NCBI RefSeq assembly: GCF_030407495.1
Contig: NZ_JASDDG010000002.1
Span: 121,124 to 185,123 of the forward strand
Reading direction: 5' to 3'
DNA: 64,000 bases
Source: Arthrobacter sp. APC 3897
GTDB taxonomy: Bacteria > Actinomycetota > Actinomycetes > Actinomycetales > Micrococcaceae
The position numbers and the translations under genes are program-made. How positions within the stretch are numbered: position 1 is the first letter of the stretch; each line of letters starts with the position of its first letter. Below the pieces are notes generated by a model. It was not told the DNA's origin. It saw only the letters and a list, made by a program, of their open reading frames with translations, and did no database searches. This document shows positions 8,591-17,244 of this stretch, in pieces.

Positions 8591-9430
8591 CTAGCAACTG
8601 ACCGACGAGGGCTGTTCACTAAGGAACCTTTTGATGGCGTCAGCAAATGCGGCAGGATCATCATCGGCGAGAAAGTCGGTCAAACCGTCGAGCGTCAACA
8701 CGCTAGCTCCTGAAAGGATCTCAGCTCCACGCCCCTGTAAATCTGCGATGCAGTCCTCGGTTCCGTAGAGCAGCAGGACCGGCACCGACAGAGCAGATAA
8801 CTCGGCAAGTTTGCGCTCTATCGGATATGTATATACGGCCGTATATGCTTCGATGTATGATTCCGGACCTGCACGGAGCTCGTCTGACAAATAACGAGTC
8901 GCAGTATCCAGGCTTAACCGCGGGTGTTTCTTTCTCGACCCATTCCAAGCGGAGGTCACATGTGATCCGGATTCGTCGAGCTCGACACTTTGCTTGCCCT
9001 CAAGCCGAGCCGCAGCCTGAGCTTCAGTGACGACAGGGACTCCACAAAGCACTAGAGCGCTCACATCGTCTGGATGCCGCAACGCGTATTCAATCGCGAT
9101 GCTCGTACCCGTGTGTTGCCCGACAAGCGCTGGGCGCTTAAGACCAAGTTCGCTCACCAGATTGTGAACGACGTCGGAGTATTTCTCGATACTGGGCTTA
9201 GAGTCGAGACGATCCGAGCATCCAAATCCAGGAGTGTCAATCGCTATAGGGCGAATCGACTCGGCAAGCGGGATAAGTGCTTGCTCATATACGGCACTGG
9301 AAAGTGCGGTCATATGCAACAACAACACTGGCGTCCGGGTGTCGCCGTCGAGAGAACCCCGAATGTGAATCTGGCCCGACGGAAGATCGACGTATCGGCT
9401 CTTGATGGTCGTAGTTTCGTTTTCAGTCAC
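8591..9430 (-). CDS. Alpha/beta-fold hydrolase-like protein with His at the nucleophile elbow
   Basis: A 279-residue alpha/beta-hydrolase fold protein. The oxyanion-type segment VLLLHMTALSS, DTPGFGCSDR, and the late LLLYGTEDCIADL are all in family order. The nucleophile elbow, normally GxSxG, reads GQHTG (about residue 124), putting His where Ser is expected. A GHHTG-type elbow is common in one subgroup annotated simply as alpha/beta hydrolases, so this may be non-hydrolytic or use another mechanism. GTG start at 9430 with a GAGGAC site. It lies 53 bases upstream of the ADH operon and is likely co-transcribed with it. Divergent from the GntR gene. Confidence 0.8.
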   Translation of the reverse strand: MTENETTTIKSRYVDLPSGQIHIRGSLDGDTRTPVLLLHMTALSSAVYEQALIPLAESIRPIAIDTPGFGCSDRLDSKPSIEKYSDVVHNLVSELGLKRPALVGQHTGTSIAIEYALRHPDDVSALVLCGVPVVTEAQAAARLEGKQSVELDESGSHVTSAWNGSRKKHPRLSLDTATRYLSDELRAGPESYIEAYTAVYTYPIERKLAELSALSVPVLLLYGTEDCIADLQGRGAEILSGASVLTLDGLTDFLADDDPAAFADAIKRFLSEQPSSVSC

Positions 9431-9614
9431 AATTTGGTCCTCAATGCGAATGGTCAGTCTTGATCAGAGCGAGATACCGGGAAAAAGCTCTGGCAACGTT
9501 GACGTATCTGCCTCTAGGTGTCGAATTCAGGCACGTTTTCTGCCTTGCAGTACGGCATGTGATGCGGGTCTCAAGTCGTTAATCAATACGAACTTAGCCT
9601 GCCCGGTAAAAACT

Positions 9615-9632
9615 GTCAACAGTTGACTGTTG
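9615..9632. promoter_or_regulatory. Candidate GntR (FCD) operator in the divergent control region
   Basis: GTCAAC-A-GTTGAC (9615-9627) is a perfect 6+1+6 inverted repeat, overlapped by CAACAGT-TG-ACTGTTG (9617-9632), a second perfect repeat. Sites of this size and symmetry are typical for FadR/FCD-type GntR regulators. The site lies between the two divergent transcription units, about 200 bases before the GntR gene, so it could control both arms. Binding is inferred. Confidence 0.6.
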
Positions 9633-9677
9633 CCCAAAACGACTCCTAGGATGTGAGCAACGCAACAAAGGAGAGGT

Positions 9678-9824
9678 ATGGCTGCAATGTCAATCACAGG
9701 AGCAAAGGTGCATCTGCCTGTTCAAGTTTTCAGGCAAAGGGATACCAGTCCGGATTACTACGCTTCGCATCACACTCGCCACGAATTGGTCACCCCAGTA
9801 CTAGCACTAGCTGTTACGAAGTAA
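9678..9824 (+). CDS. 48-codon leader ORF upstream of the GntR regulator
   Basis: Starts with ATG after an excellent AAAGGAGAGGT ribosome binding site and ends with TAA four bases before the regulator ATG. The product would begin MAAMSITGAKVHLPV. It matches no family I recognise. The regulator itself has no good ribosome binding site, so translation of this short ORF may couple into it. Alternatives are a real small protein or the N-terminal relic of a larger enzyme (enolase-superfamily proteins often begin in a similar way). Codon use is similar to neighbouring island genes. Confidence 0.5.
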   Translation: MAAMSITGAKVHLPVQVFRQRDTSPDYYASHHTRHELVTPVLALAVTK

Positions 9825-9828
9825 CGCC

Positions 9829-10542
9829 ATGAATCAAAAACCAAAAACCGTTTCTCGCGAAACTATCGCTGACCAAGCCGAAGCGCACATCCGTTCGATG
9901 GTGGCAGACGGCACACTGCAGCCAGGAGAGCGGCTCAATGAAGCTGCGATTGCGGAGTCCATTTTGATCAGTCGCGGACCTGTTCGCGAGGCAATCAAAA
10001 GGCTCGCAGGAGAGGGATACCTCACCATGCAGACACATCACGGTGCCTTCGTGAAGAGTTATGAACCCCGCGAAATCGTTGAACTCTACGAGCTTCGAAG
10101 CGCACTCGAGATGTTCGCGGTACGCCTGGCGGTTCGAAAAGCTACTGATGATCAGATCACGCAACTATCAACTGCGCTCGAAGCAGAACAACGCCGGCAA
10201 GAATCAGGCGCTTCTCCCTCCGACACGTTGACATCTGGTCCGTATGTCGCTGAGTTTGATTTCCATCAGCGGTTGGTTGAGCTCGGCGGAAACGAACTCA
10301 TTCGCAAAGAGCTAATCGAGGCGAACCTCAAGCTGTACCTCGCGTTACGCCCGACTAAGCGGTCGGAAGATCGTAAACATCAGTCCGCCGTCTCCCACAA
10401 CCATATCCTCAAGGCATTGCGTGAACGCGAAGAAGAAACCTGTGTGCGGCTAATCGGCGAACACCTTATGGATTCACTCCGTAACAGTCTCCAAGTAATG
10501 AACCTAGAAAGCACACTCAACGATGAAAGGACCCTAAGTTGA
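9829..10542 (+). CDS. GntR-family transcriptional regulator, FadR/FCD subfamily
   Basis: A 237-residue repressor-type regulator. The N-terminal winged helix includes GERLNEAAIAESILISRGPVREAIKRLAGEGYL, the standard GntR signature (about residues 35-70). The C-terminal FCD domain has AEFDFHQRL and SHNHILKAL with the Asp/His metal-ligand pattern. FCD regulators sense small organic acids, so the effector is probably the substrate or a product of this catabolic cluster. It lies divergent from the alpha/beta hydrolase/ADH operon and directly upstream of the hydantoinase gene, which it overlaps at TGATG. Confidence 0.93.
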   Translation: MNQKPKTVSRETIADQAEAHIRSMVADGTLQPGERLNEAAIAESILISRGPVREAIKRLAGEGYLTMQTHHGAFVKSYEPREIVELYELRSALEMFAVRLAVRKATDDQITQLSTALEAEQRRQESGASPSDTLTSGPYVAEFDFHQRLVELGGNELIRKELIEANLKLYLALRPTKRSEDRKHQSAVSHNHILKALREREEETCVRLIGEHLMDSLRNSLQVMNLESTLNDERTLS

Positions 10543-11936
10543 TGGAAAAGTATGATTTAAGACTTACAGGTGGAGAGGTGTTTCTCGAAGGTCACGGCAC
10601 ATCGACGGTCGATATCCTGATTCGAGACGGCCGTATCGCCGCGCTTACCGAGCCTGACGCGGCCAATGACGCCACCGAAATTGTTGATATAACAGGAAAG
10701 CTTGTTCTGCCGGGCGGCATTGATCCCCACGTGCACCTCGGTAAGGACATCAGGGTTCCACGTGACCCCGACGATGCTGAAAGAGAGACCGCCTCCGCAG
10801 TCGCGGGTGGGGTCACCTCCATCCTCACATATCTCATGAGTTCGAATTCATACGTGAGCGAGTTCGAAGATGCTCAGGCCGTAATGTCTGGAAATTCGCA
10901 CGCCAATTTTGGATTTCATTTTGTGCTCGGCACCCCAGAGCATCTCGAGGAATTCAAGGACTACATGAACCTTGGTGTTTCCTCATTCAAGTTCTTTATG
11001 AACTTCCGTGGGGATGAAGGCGCATACCTGGGTATGCCTGGCAATGATGACTCTTTCATGTATGAACTACTCAAGAAGAGTGCTGAGCACGGTGCGATGA
11101 TCAACCCGCACCCAGAAAACATCGAACTCGTACGAATGCTGAGTGATAGCACACGGGACGACTCTCTCCCACCTCTTGAAGCATGGAACGCAGCTCGACC
11201 TCCCTTCGTTGAAGCTGACGCTGCTCAGCGGGTCGCCTACCTCGCAAGTGTGACTGGAGCTTCGGTGTACTGCGTTCACACAAGTAGCAATGAGGCTTTG
11301 CAAGCGATTGCGCGGCAACGGGCTGCGTACCCGAATCTCTTTATTGAGACATGCACGCAGTACCTGACTCTTGATACGTCCTCCGACGTAGGTGTCTACG
11401 CGAAAGTGAATCCCCCCGTGCGTCCGCGTGAGGATGTTGAAAGTCTCTGGACCGCATTCGCCAATGGACAAATCGACACAGTTGGTTCTGATCACAACGC
11501 TAGGCACCGAAGCAATAAGGACAAGAGTATTTGGGATGCTTCGGCAGGTTTCCCCGGCATGGGCACCTTAGTTCCGATGACCCTCGCCGAGGGTCTTCGC
11601 CGGAAAATCAGTCTGGCGACCATCGTCGACGCGATCAGCACTCGATCAGCAAAGTTATTTGGGATGTACCCCCAAAAAGGCTTAATTGCTGTTGGTTCAG
11701 ATGCGGACCTGACCGTAATTGACCTCAATAAACCAACTAAAATCACCGCGGAAACGCAGCACTCTGCTGCGGATTACACTCCCTGGGAAGGGACCGAGAT
11801 CCCTCTGTCGGTTGCCCACACGCTAGTTGGCGGAAGATTTGCGCTCCGGGACGGTGCGCTCACGGACATCTGCGCCGGCAAATACATTTCCCGACCGCAC
11901 AGTGGTGCAGCAGCATTGGAAGGAAGACCCTCTTGA
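10542..11936 (+). CDS. Dihydropyrimidinase/hydantoinase-like cyclic amidohydrolase
   Basis: A 464-residue cytosolic binuclear metal amidohydrolase expected to open a cyclic amide, imide or hydantoin ring. Metal ligands are visible: HVHLG (two His) after the LVLPGGIDP motif, the Lys in VSSFKFFMNF that is carbamylated in this family, CVHTSSNEAL (His) and GSDHNARHR (Asp). The C-terminal GSDADLTVIDL motif is also present. ATG at 10542 overlaps the GntR stop by one base; a TTG three bases earlier is an alternative start. It overlaps the next gene by four bases, an amidase, giving a two-step ring-opening and deamidation unit. The substrate class is inferred. Confidence 0.88.
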   Translation: MEKYDLRLTGGEVFLEGHGTSTVDILIRDGRIAALTEPDAANDATEIVDITGKLVLPGGIDPHVHLGKDIRVPRDPDDAERETASAVAGGVTSILTYLMSSNSYVSEFEDAQAVMSGNSHANFGFHFVLGTPEHLEEFKDYMNLGVSSFKFFMNFRGDEGAYLGMPGNDDSFMYELLKKSAEHGAMINPHPENIELVRMLSDSTRDDSLPPLEAWNAARPPFVEADAAQRVAYLASVTGASVYCVHTSSNEALQAIARQRAAYPNLFIETCTQYLTLDTSSDVGVYAKVNPPVRPREDVESLWTAFANGQIDTVGSDHNARHRSNKDKSIWDASAGFPGMGTLVPMTLAEGLRRKISLATIVDAISTRSAKLFGMYPQKGLIAVGSDADLTVIDLNKPTKITAETQHSAADYTPWEGTEIPLSVAHTLVGGRFALRDGALTDICAGKYISRPHSGAAALEGRPS

Positions 11937-12637
11937 CCATTTTCACCTCTGAATTCATCGATGAAACAACTCTGGATCGGTATAACCGAGCAGGGTTCGG
12001 ACACCCGGTCGGCATGGGGGACCGCCCTGCCCTGCTCATCATTGATGTGCAATACCGGACTACAGGAACAAAACCGAGGCCGTTTGATGAAGCGATCAAG
12101 GAATTTTCTACGAGCGTGGGCGACGTAGCTTGGGATGCCGTTCAGAATATCTCCGCCCTGCTCAAGATGTTTCGTGAGAACGGCTGGCCTGTGCTGTACC
12201 CCCACGTTGCACCTAAGAAGGACTTTGACCAAGGAGCACTCGGCTCAAAGGTTCCGTCGATCATGCAGATTGCGGATTATGGGTATGACTTTGTCGAGGA
12301 GATCGCTCCGCAAGATGGCGACATCCTCGTACCAAAGCGCCATCCCAGCGCGTTCTTCGGCACACCCTTGGCCTCGTATCTCGTGCAGGCAGGAGTGGAC
12401 TCCCTAGTCGTAACTGGCTGCTCAACTTCAGGATGCGTGCGTTCAACCGTCGTAGACGCATTCTCCTATAACTATCGCGTTACTGTCCCTGAGGACGCTG
12501 TTTACGACCGCAGCAAAATCATTCACGACGTAAATCTATTTGACATGTCGCAGAAATATGCCGATGTACAACCGACGCAGCAGGTCCTCGCTGCACTTGA
12601 GTTCAAGACCCCCGCCCCCTCGGCACCTGGCTCGTAG
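11933..12637 (+). CDS. Isochorismatase-family cysteine amidohydrolase (N-carbamoylsarcosine amidase-like)
   Basis: A 234-residue cysteine hydrolase. The triad is visible as Asp in ALLIIDVQYR, Lys in LVPKRHPSAFFGT, and Cys in TGCSTSGCVRSTVVDA. The STSGCVR context is that of N-carbamoylsarcosine amidohydrolase and of half-amidases such as maleamate amidase. It therefore probably removes ammonia, or ammonia plus CO2, from the linear product of the preceding cyclic amidase. The start is TTG at 11933 with AAGGAAG just upstream, overlapping the hydantoinase stop (TTGA). No other start lies in a sensible position. Followed after 20 bases by the TRAP transporter genes. Confidence 0.88.
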   Translation: MTIFTSEFIDETTLDRYNRAGFGHPVGMGDRPALLIIDVQYRTTGTKPRPFDEAIKEFSTSVGDVAWDAVQNISALLKMFRENGWPVLYPHVAPKKDFDQGALGSKVPSIMQIADYGYDFVEEIAPQDGDILVPKRHPSAFFGTPLASYLVQAGVDSLVVTGCSTSGCVRSTVVDAFSYNYRVTVPEDAVYDRSKIIHDVNLFDMSQKYADVQPTQQVLAALEFKTPAPSAPGS

Positions 12638-12657
12638 ATACTCGAAGGAGAGAATGA

Positions 12658-13956
12658 ATGAAGGCACGAAGCGCTCTACCCGCATTACCCCGCTTGACAA
12701 CTTTGATCGCTGGGGTCTCAATCCTTTCCCTGGCCCTCACCGCCTGTGCCGGCAGCGCCGGAGGCAACGGCGCCGGAAGTAATGGATCCGTCGATACCGC
12801 CGGCTTTGAGTTCGGTGCGTCCCAAGAGGTGATCGACAAGGCACTGGCTGACCTCGACCCCGTTACCATCACTTACCAACCGGCCGCAGCCTCACCGGAC
12901 TCCACCTTGGCCCCCTTCGTGACCGGGTTCAAAGAGATCATCGAAGAACGTTCCGGCGGCAAGATCAAGGTAGATATTGTCTACGGACAGGCCATCGCTG
13001 GTTACGGCGAAGTGCACGACGCCCTAGCCGATGGTCGTCTGGATATGGCCTACACCCTGCCGATTTATGAACCGGAAGAATTTCCCGCCTTCAATGATCT
13101 GGCCACCGTCATGGCCGCACTACCTAACTCTCCCTTTCAACAAGAATTAATCAACTATGTGATGGGCGCTGAACTCGGTTGGAATAACGAGTCCATTATC
13201 CAGGGCTATACGGATAAGAACCTCGTTCCTTTGACACCATTGGCGGCCCGAGGTATTTTCTACCCCATTTGCTCCACGCCCGTTACTAGCCTCGGCGACT
13301 TGAAAGGAAAACAGGCCCGTATAGGTTCCGCGGCCCAAGGCAAGCAGCTGAACGCTCTTGGTGGCTCTCCGGTGTCGCTGGAATACGCAGAAACTTATGA
13401 AGCTCTCCAACGCGGGACGGTTGACTGCACAATGTTCCAACTCGTTGCCGCAGTTGAGAGCGGCTTCCTGGAAGTTGCACCCAACATCGGTCACACAACA
13501 ACCAGTACCTTCGCTAGTGCGCCCGGCGCCGTCCTGGCCGGCTCCAGTTTCCAAAACTTTCCGCTTCCGTACCAGCAGCTCATCTTTGATGCCAACCTAG
13601 AATCGGCCTTGGGTGGGATGGAAACCATCATGAAGGGCAAAGCCGAAGCGATTCAACAGGCCAAGGCTGCTGGCGGAAAGATCTCTGCTTTCGACAATGA
13701 AGTGCTCAAATCACTCGAAGACCAATCGAAAGTGCTCACGGAGGAAGCTGTAGCAAATGGACTCCTCGACGAGAACACCCTCAATACCATCAGCGAATCT
13801 CAATCGCATTGGGAGGAGACGTTTGAGGCTCTTGGCTACGTCGATGAGGGCTCCCTTGAGGAGCTGGATAAATGGTACGACAAGAATACCGACTTCAAGC
13901 CATACGTAGATGCAGCCATAGAACAGGGCACTGCACTAGAACACCGCCCCAATTGA
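12658..13956 (+). CDS. TRAP transporter substrate-binding lipoprotein (DctP type)
   Basis: A 432-residue extracytoplasmic solute receptor. It has a signal peptide with a lipobox, LTAC, near residue 30, followed by a Gly/Ser/Asn-rich linker, so it should be lipid-anchored on the outer face of the membrane. The DctP-type segments VDIVYGQAIAGYGEVHDALADGRLDMAYTLP, the GIFYPICS region and GTVDCTMF follow. AAGGAG lies seven bases before the ATG. TRAP receptors bind organic acids, sulfonates or related anions. Position after the two amidases suggests it brings in the cluster's substrate. It is separated from the permeases by a 370-base gap with a hairpin. Confidence 0.93.
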   Translation: MKARSALPALPRLTTLIAGVSILSLALTACAGSAGGNGAGSNGSVDTAGFEFGASQEVIDKALADLDPVTITYQPAAASPDSTLAPFVTGFKEIIEERSGGKIKVDIVYGQAIAGYGEVHDALADGRLDMAYTLPIYEPEEFPAFNDLATVMAALPNSPFQQELINYVMGAELGWNNESIIQGYTDKNLVPLTPLAARGIFYPICSTPVTSLGDLKGKQARIGSAAQGKQLNALGGSPVSLEYAETYEALQRGTVDCTMFQLVAAVESGFLEVAPNIGHTTTSTFASAPGAVLAGSSFQNFPLPYQQLIFDANLESALGGMETIMKGKAEAIQQAKAAGGKISAFDNEVLKSLEDQSKVLTEEAVANGLLDENTLNTISESQSHWEETFEALGYVDEGSLEELDKWYDKNTDFKPYVDAAIEQGTALEHRPN

Positions 13957-14119
13957 TGGACATAGGGTTCCTGATGCTGTGCGCAGGAATATGACTCCAC
14001 CTCTGCTCATATGGATCGGTCTTGCGCACAATTAAAACGGGCTCCAGAACCAAGACTATCCGGATCGTGTGTAGGACCAGCACGTGTTGACCCGGTATCG
14101 AGCCCGGACTCAGGCACCT

Positions 14120-14157
14120 AGGTGGTCGCTAGCCGCAACCGCGAATAGCGACCACCT
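14120..14157 (+). terminator. 12-bp hairpin between the TRAP receptor and permease genes
   Basis: Perfectly complementary arms AGGTGGTCGCTA (14120-14131) and TAGCGACCACCT (14146-14157) with a 14-base loop, followed by CTTTT. It probably terminates or stabilises the receptor transcript so that the binding protein is made in excess over the permeases. The remaining bases of the 13957-14327 gap hold no gene that I can see. Confidence 0.65.
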
Positions 14158-14327
14158 CTTTTCCGACACTCCATACTCACTACCCGGGACACTCGCCAAT
14201 ATCGCGGTATGAATGTGCGCACTCAAGCGGCACCTTTCAGGAGACGAGGACTGGCGTTGTATCCGGTATAAAACCGAGAGGAAGGCGGGGCTCCCGCTGA
14301 TTCCCAAACGAAAGCGAGGTGACTTCG

Positions 14328-14876
14328 ATGAACCGACTGACCGAAGGTCTCAAAAGGGTGTTGTTGGTACTGACCGCGATTGCGGTGGTGACGACGATGC
14401 TGCACGTGGTCGCTCACGGACTACTGCGTTTTTTCTTCAACGCTCCGATTCATGGCACGACCGAAATTGTATCGTTCTGGTACATGCCCGTGATCGCGTT
14501 GCTGGGCATTCCTGCGGCTCATCTTCAGAAGGAACACATCACCGTCACGCTGTTGGTAGAGAACGTCGGCTGGCGGATTCAGAGAATCTTCCTCGTCTTC
14601 GCTTGCGTGATGGGGGCAATGGTAAGCGTTGGATTCAGCGTCTTCGGTTTCCAGAAGGCCCTGGACAAAATGTCAGTGGGAGCAACCGCCGGTGTGACCG
14701 ACATTATTTCGTGGCCGGTGTACTTCCTCGTTCCGTTGGTCTTCGTCGTTCTGGCCGTCCTGTACGTAAACGACATCGTCGTTGCTTGCAGCAACGGCCC
14801 AGAGGTCGTTAGCCCCCGTGAGCCGGTTAAGGCAAAACCGTCCACTGAACCGCTCTCTGAGGCACCAGTCTCCTAA
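14328..14876 (+). CDS. TRAP transporter small permease (DctQ type)
   Basis: A 182-residue integral membrane protein with four hydrophobic segments: VLLVLTAIAVVTTMLHVV, FWYMPVIALLGIPAAHL, FLVFACVMGAMVSVGFSVFG, and YFLVPLVFVVLAVLYVND. The FWYMPV and LQKEHI motifs are typical for DctQ. ATG at 14328 follows a GAGGT site; a GTG nine bases earlier in frame is an alternative. It is followed after 11 bases by the large permease and forms the membrane complex with it. Confidence 0.9.
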   Translation: MNRLTEGLKRVLLVLTAIAVVTTMLHVVAHGLLRFFFNAPIHGTTEIVSFWYMPVIALLGIPAAHLQKEHITVTLLVENVGWRIQRIFLVFACVMGAMVSVGFSVFGFQKALDKMSVGATAGVTDIISWPVYFLVPLVFVVLAVLYVNDIVVACSNGPEVVSPREPVKAKPSTEPLSEAPVS

Positions 14877-14887
14877 CGAAGGGCCCT

Positions 14888-16438
14888 ATGATGACAGCTT
14901 CGACCAGCACCACCCATGACGATGGCGGCGTAATCGTGAACGGCCAACAGCCATCCCTCCTAACATCCGGGAAGTTGCTGCCGTCGGGCAACCGACGCAA
15001 GCCCGGTAAGATCGCACTGACCGTCTGCTTCATCCTTCTGGGCATTTGCGTGGCCGGACTCTTCACCAGCACCTCCGGGCCTATAGCCGGCATGTGGTGC
15101 GTAGCACTGATGATTCTGCTGCTATTCATGTCCGTGCCCGTCGCGTTCTCGTTGTCGATCCCCAGCATCCTTGGCGCCTATGCACTTTCCGGTGTTCCCG
15201 CAACGATAAATATTCTCGGCACATCCCCTTTCAATGCAGTCTCGTCCTGGACGTACTCCGTGCTGCCCATGTTCATCTTCATGGGTATGCTGTTATCCCA
15301 TTCCGGCATGGCTACCCGTATCTACCGGGCCACTGACCGGTGGTTGTCCTGGTTACCTGGCGGCAGCGGAATCGGTACCGTTGCCGCCGGCGCTGGGTTA
15401 GCATCGGTATCTGGCTCCACCATCGGCATGACCTATACGCTTGGCCGCACGGGTATCCCGGAGATGCTTCGAGCTGGCTATGACAAGCGCATTGCCGTTG
15501 GCACCGTCCTCGTCGCAGGTCTGCCCGGCGCACTCATCCCGCCTTCGATGCTGATGGTGGTCTATGCTGGAATCGCATCAGTCCCGGTCGGCCCTCAGCT
15601 CATGGCAGGCGCGGTGCCGGGTGTTCTCATCGCAGTCACTTTCAGTATCTTCATCTTCTGCCTAAGCCTCTTTGCCCCCTCGCTGGTCGGTCGTAGTAAG
15701 AATTCCGCTGCCCGGAGGACCCCCGCCACATGGCGCCAGCGCTTCCAGTCCCTTGGTGAAATTTGGGGCTTCCCGCTCATCATGGTTGTTCTCTTCGGCG
15801 GTATGTTCTCTGGTGCCTTCACACCCACGGAAGCTGGCGCCGCCGCCGCTCTAACTGCGATGCTGCTGACGTTATGGTACAAAAGGAATGATGACCCGCT
15901 CGGCAGTGTCTCCCGTGCCGCCGTATCCACCGTCTCGGCGACCGCCTCGATCTTCTTTATCCTCATCGGCGCGGCAATGCTCACAAAAATGCTGGCTATC
16001 ACCGGTCTTGCAACGCTCCTCACGGACTACATCACCGGACTTGGGCTGAACCGCATCGGGTTCCTCCTCGTGCTCGTCCTGCTCTATCTCATCATGGGGA
16101 TGTTCTTCGACACCCTGTCAATGATGCTTCTGACCATTCCGATTCTTTTGCCTACCCTGGCAGCGATGGACATCAGCGCTCTCTGGTTTGGTGTTTTCGT
16201 CATCCTGCTGGCGGAAATCGGTATGATCACCCCGCCCGTGGGCATCCTGTCCTTCGTCGTCCACAACATCACGAAGAACCCCGAGGTTAACCTTGGCCAG
16301 AGCATTACTCTCAAGGACATCTTTACCTCTCTGCTGTGGTTCCTACCCGTTGCGGTCCTCTTCATCATCCTCATGATTGCCGTGCCACAGATGGCCGAAT
16401 GGCTACCCGATCTCCTCGAACGGGCCGCCGGGGCCTAG
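14888..16438 (+). CDS. TRAP transporter large permease (DctM type)
   Basis: A 516-residue, multi-pass (about 12-13 helices) permease of the DctM family, the ion-coupled transport subunit. Recognisable motifs are VLPMFIFMGMLLSHSGM, AGLASVSGSTIGMTYTLGRTGIPEMLRAGYDKR, the loop LPGALIPPSMLMVVYAG, and the C-terminal LAEIGMITPPVGI. The N-terminus is longer than usual, with about 40 polar residues before the first helix. Last gene of the island's plus-strand arm. A second ATG follows directly after the chosen one. Confidence 0.94.
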   Translation: MMTASTSTTHDDGGVIVNGQQPSLLTSGKLLPSGNRRKPGKIALTVCFILLGICVAGLFTSTSGPIAGMWCVALMILLLFMSVPVAFSLSIPSILGAYALSGVPATINILGTSPFNAVSSWTYSVLPMFIFMGMLLSHSGMATRIYRATDRWLSWLPGGSGIGTVAAGAGLASVSGSTIGMTYTLGRTGIPEMLRAGYDKRIAVGTVLVAGLPGALIPPSMLMVVYAGIASVPVGPQLMAGAVPGVLIAVTFSIFIFCLSLFAPSLVGRSKNSAARRTPATWRQRFQSLGEIWGFPLIMVVLFGGMFSGAFTPTEAGAAAALTAMLLTLWYKRNDDPLGSVSRAAVSTVSATASIFFILIGAAMLTKMLAITGLATLLTDYITGLGLNRIGFLLVLVLLYLIMGMFFDTLSMMLLTIPILLPTLAAMDISALWFGVFVILLAEIGMITPPVGILSFVVHNITKNPEVNLGQSITLKDIFTSLLWFLPVAVLFIILMIAVPQMAEWLPDLLERAAGA

Positions 16439-16580
16439 TTCAATAAGATTCTCCGGCAGCTTCTCATCTGCGTTCTTCGGACCTCAGCAGATCAACGGGA
16501 CATGCTTCCCCGCATACGCCTCCGACGGTGATGAACGACCTATAGCAAGAGGTTATGGGCACGCACTCATAAGGGTGCCA

Positions 16581-16630
16581 CCTGGGGTGTCTCAGTTCCT
16601 CAGAATTGAGACACCCACCAGGATTTTCTC
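16581..16630 (+). terminator. Terminator hairpin after the TRAP operon
   Basis: Arms GTGTCTCA (16587-16594) and TGAGACAC (16607-16614) pair perfectly, extended outwards by CCTGG and CCAGG with small bulges. A T-rich ATTTTCT follows. It stands about 150 bases after the DctM stop, where a terminator for the plus-strand operon is expected. Confidence 0.65.
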
Positions 16631-17097
16631 ACCCCACCTTTGGAGAACATGTGGGGCGGCGCGATGTGGATCTTAACCAATTCTTTTTGTTTGGGGTAAG
16701 TGCTGAAGGAGTTTGATGAACCTGTTTTCACCTCGGGGTGCCGGGCTGCGGCACTCAGTGGTGTTATGCGTTAAGGAACCATGCTTGTGGGTTGCCTGGG
16801 TCTGGCCAGGAATGTGACGGGACCTAATGTTGACTTTGGTGAACTGTGATCGGGTGCGGGAGAGTTTTCCATGGTCCAAGACTTGCCGCTGCCGTGTCGT
16901 CGACCAGTGCGGTTAGTTTCTTTCAGCCATGTCGACACTGAATTGTGGAGCGGGGCACCTGGCGCAGCCACGGGGTTGGCCCTTCAAGCGCACCTGGGGT
17001 TCCGCCGAGGTGTTTAACGCCTTGCCCCACATCCCCGCACGCCGACCCAGAAAACACCAAAATTTTCTAAAATAAATCAAAGACCTGCCCTGCCGAG
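16631..17097. other. Intergenic stretch without a recognisable gene
   Basis: About 470 bases at the right border of the lower-GC cluster. No intact frame with a credible ribosome binding site was found, and no RNA gene or clear repeat. The end of the stretch is A/T-rich (about 17055-17080), unlike the rest. Confidence 0.5.
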
Positions 17098-17229
17098 ATG
17101 ACCAGCGAAGGCCTGTACCTGGCGCAGCAGTAGGTGGCCTCGGTCCTCACATCGCTGCCGCTGGTCCTGGCTGGATGGGTGCCCCAGAAGCGGTTGGTCC
17201 GTGGCCTGTCGATGGGTGCCGTGAAGTAA
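17098..17229 (+). pseudogene. C-terminal relic of a carbohydrate ABC-transporter permease
   Basis: The plus-strand frame reads LYLAQQ, an in-frame TAG at 17131, then VASVLTSLPLVL, QKRLVRGLSMGAVK and TAA at 17227-17229. The last helix plus the (Q/K)R-x-(F/L)-VRGL..GAVK tail is characteristic of MalG/LacG-type sugar permeases. Nothing upstream matches the rest of such a gene and one stop interrupts it, so it is a remnant. It marks the right end of the inserted cluster. Confidence 0.5.
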
Positions 17230-17244
17230 GCGCCAAGCGGCAGC

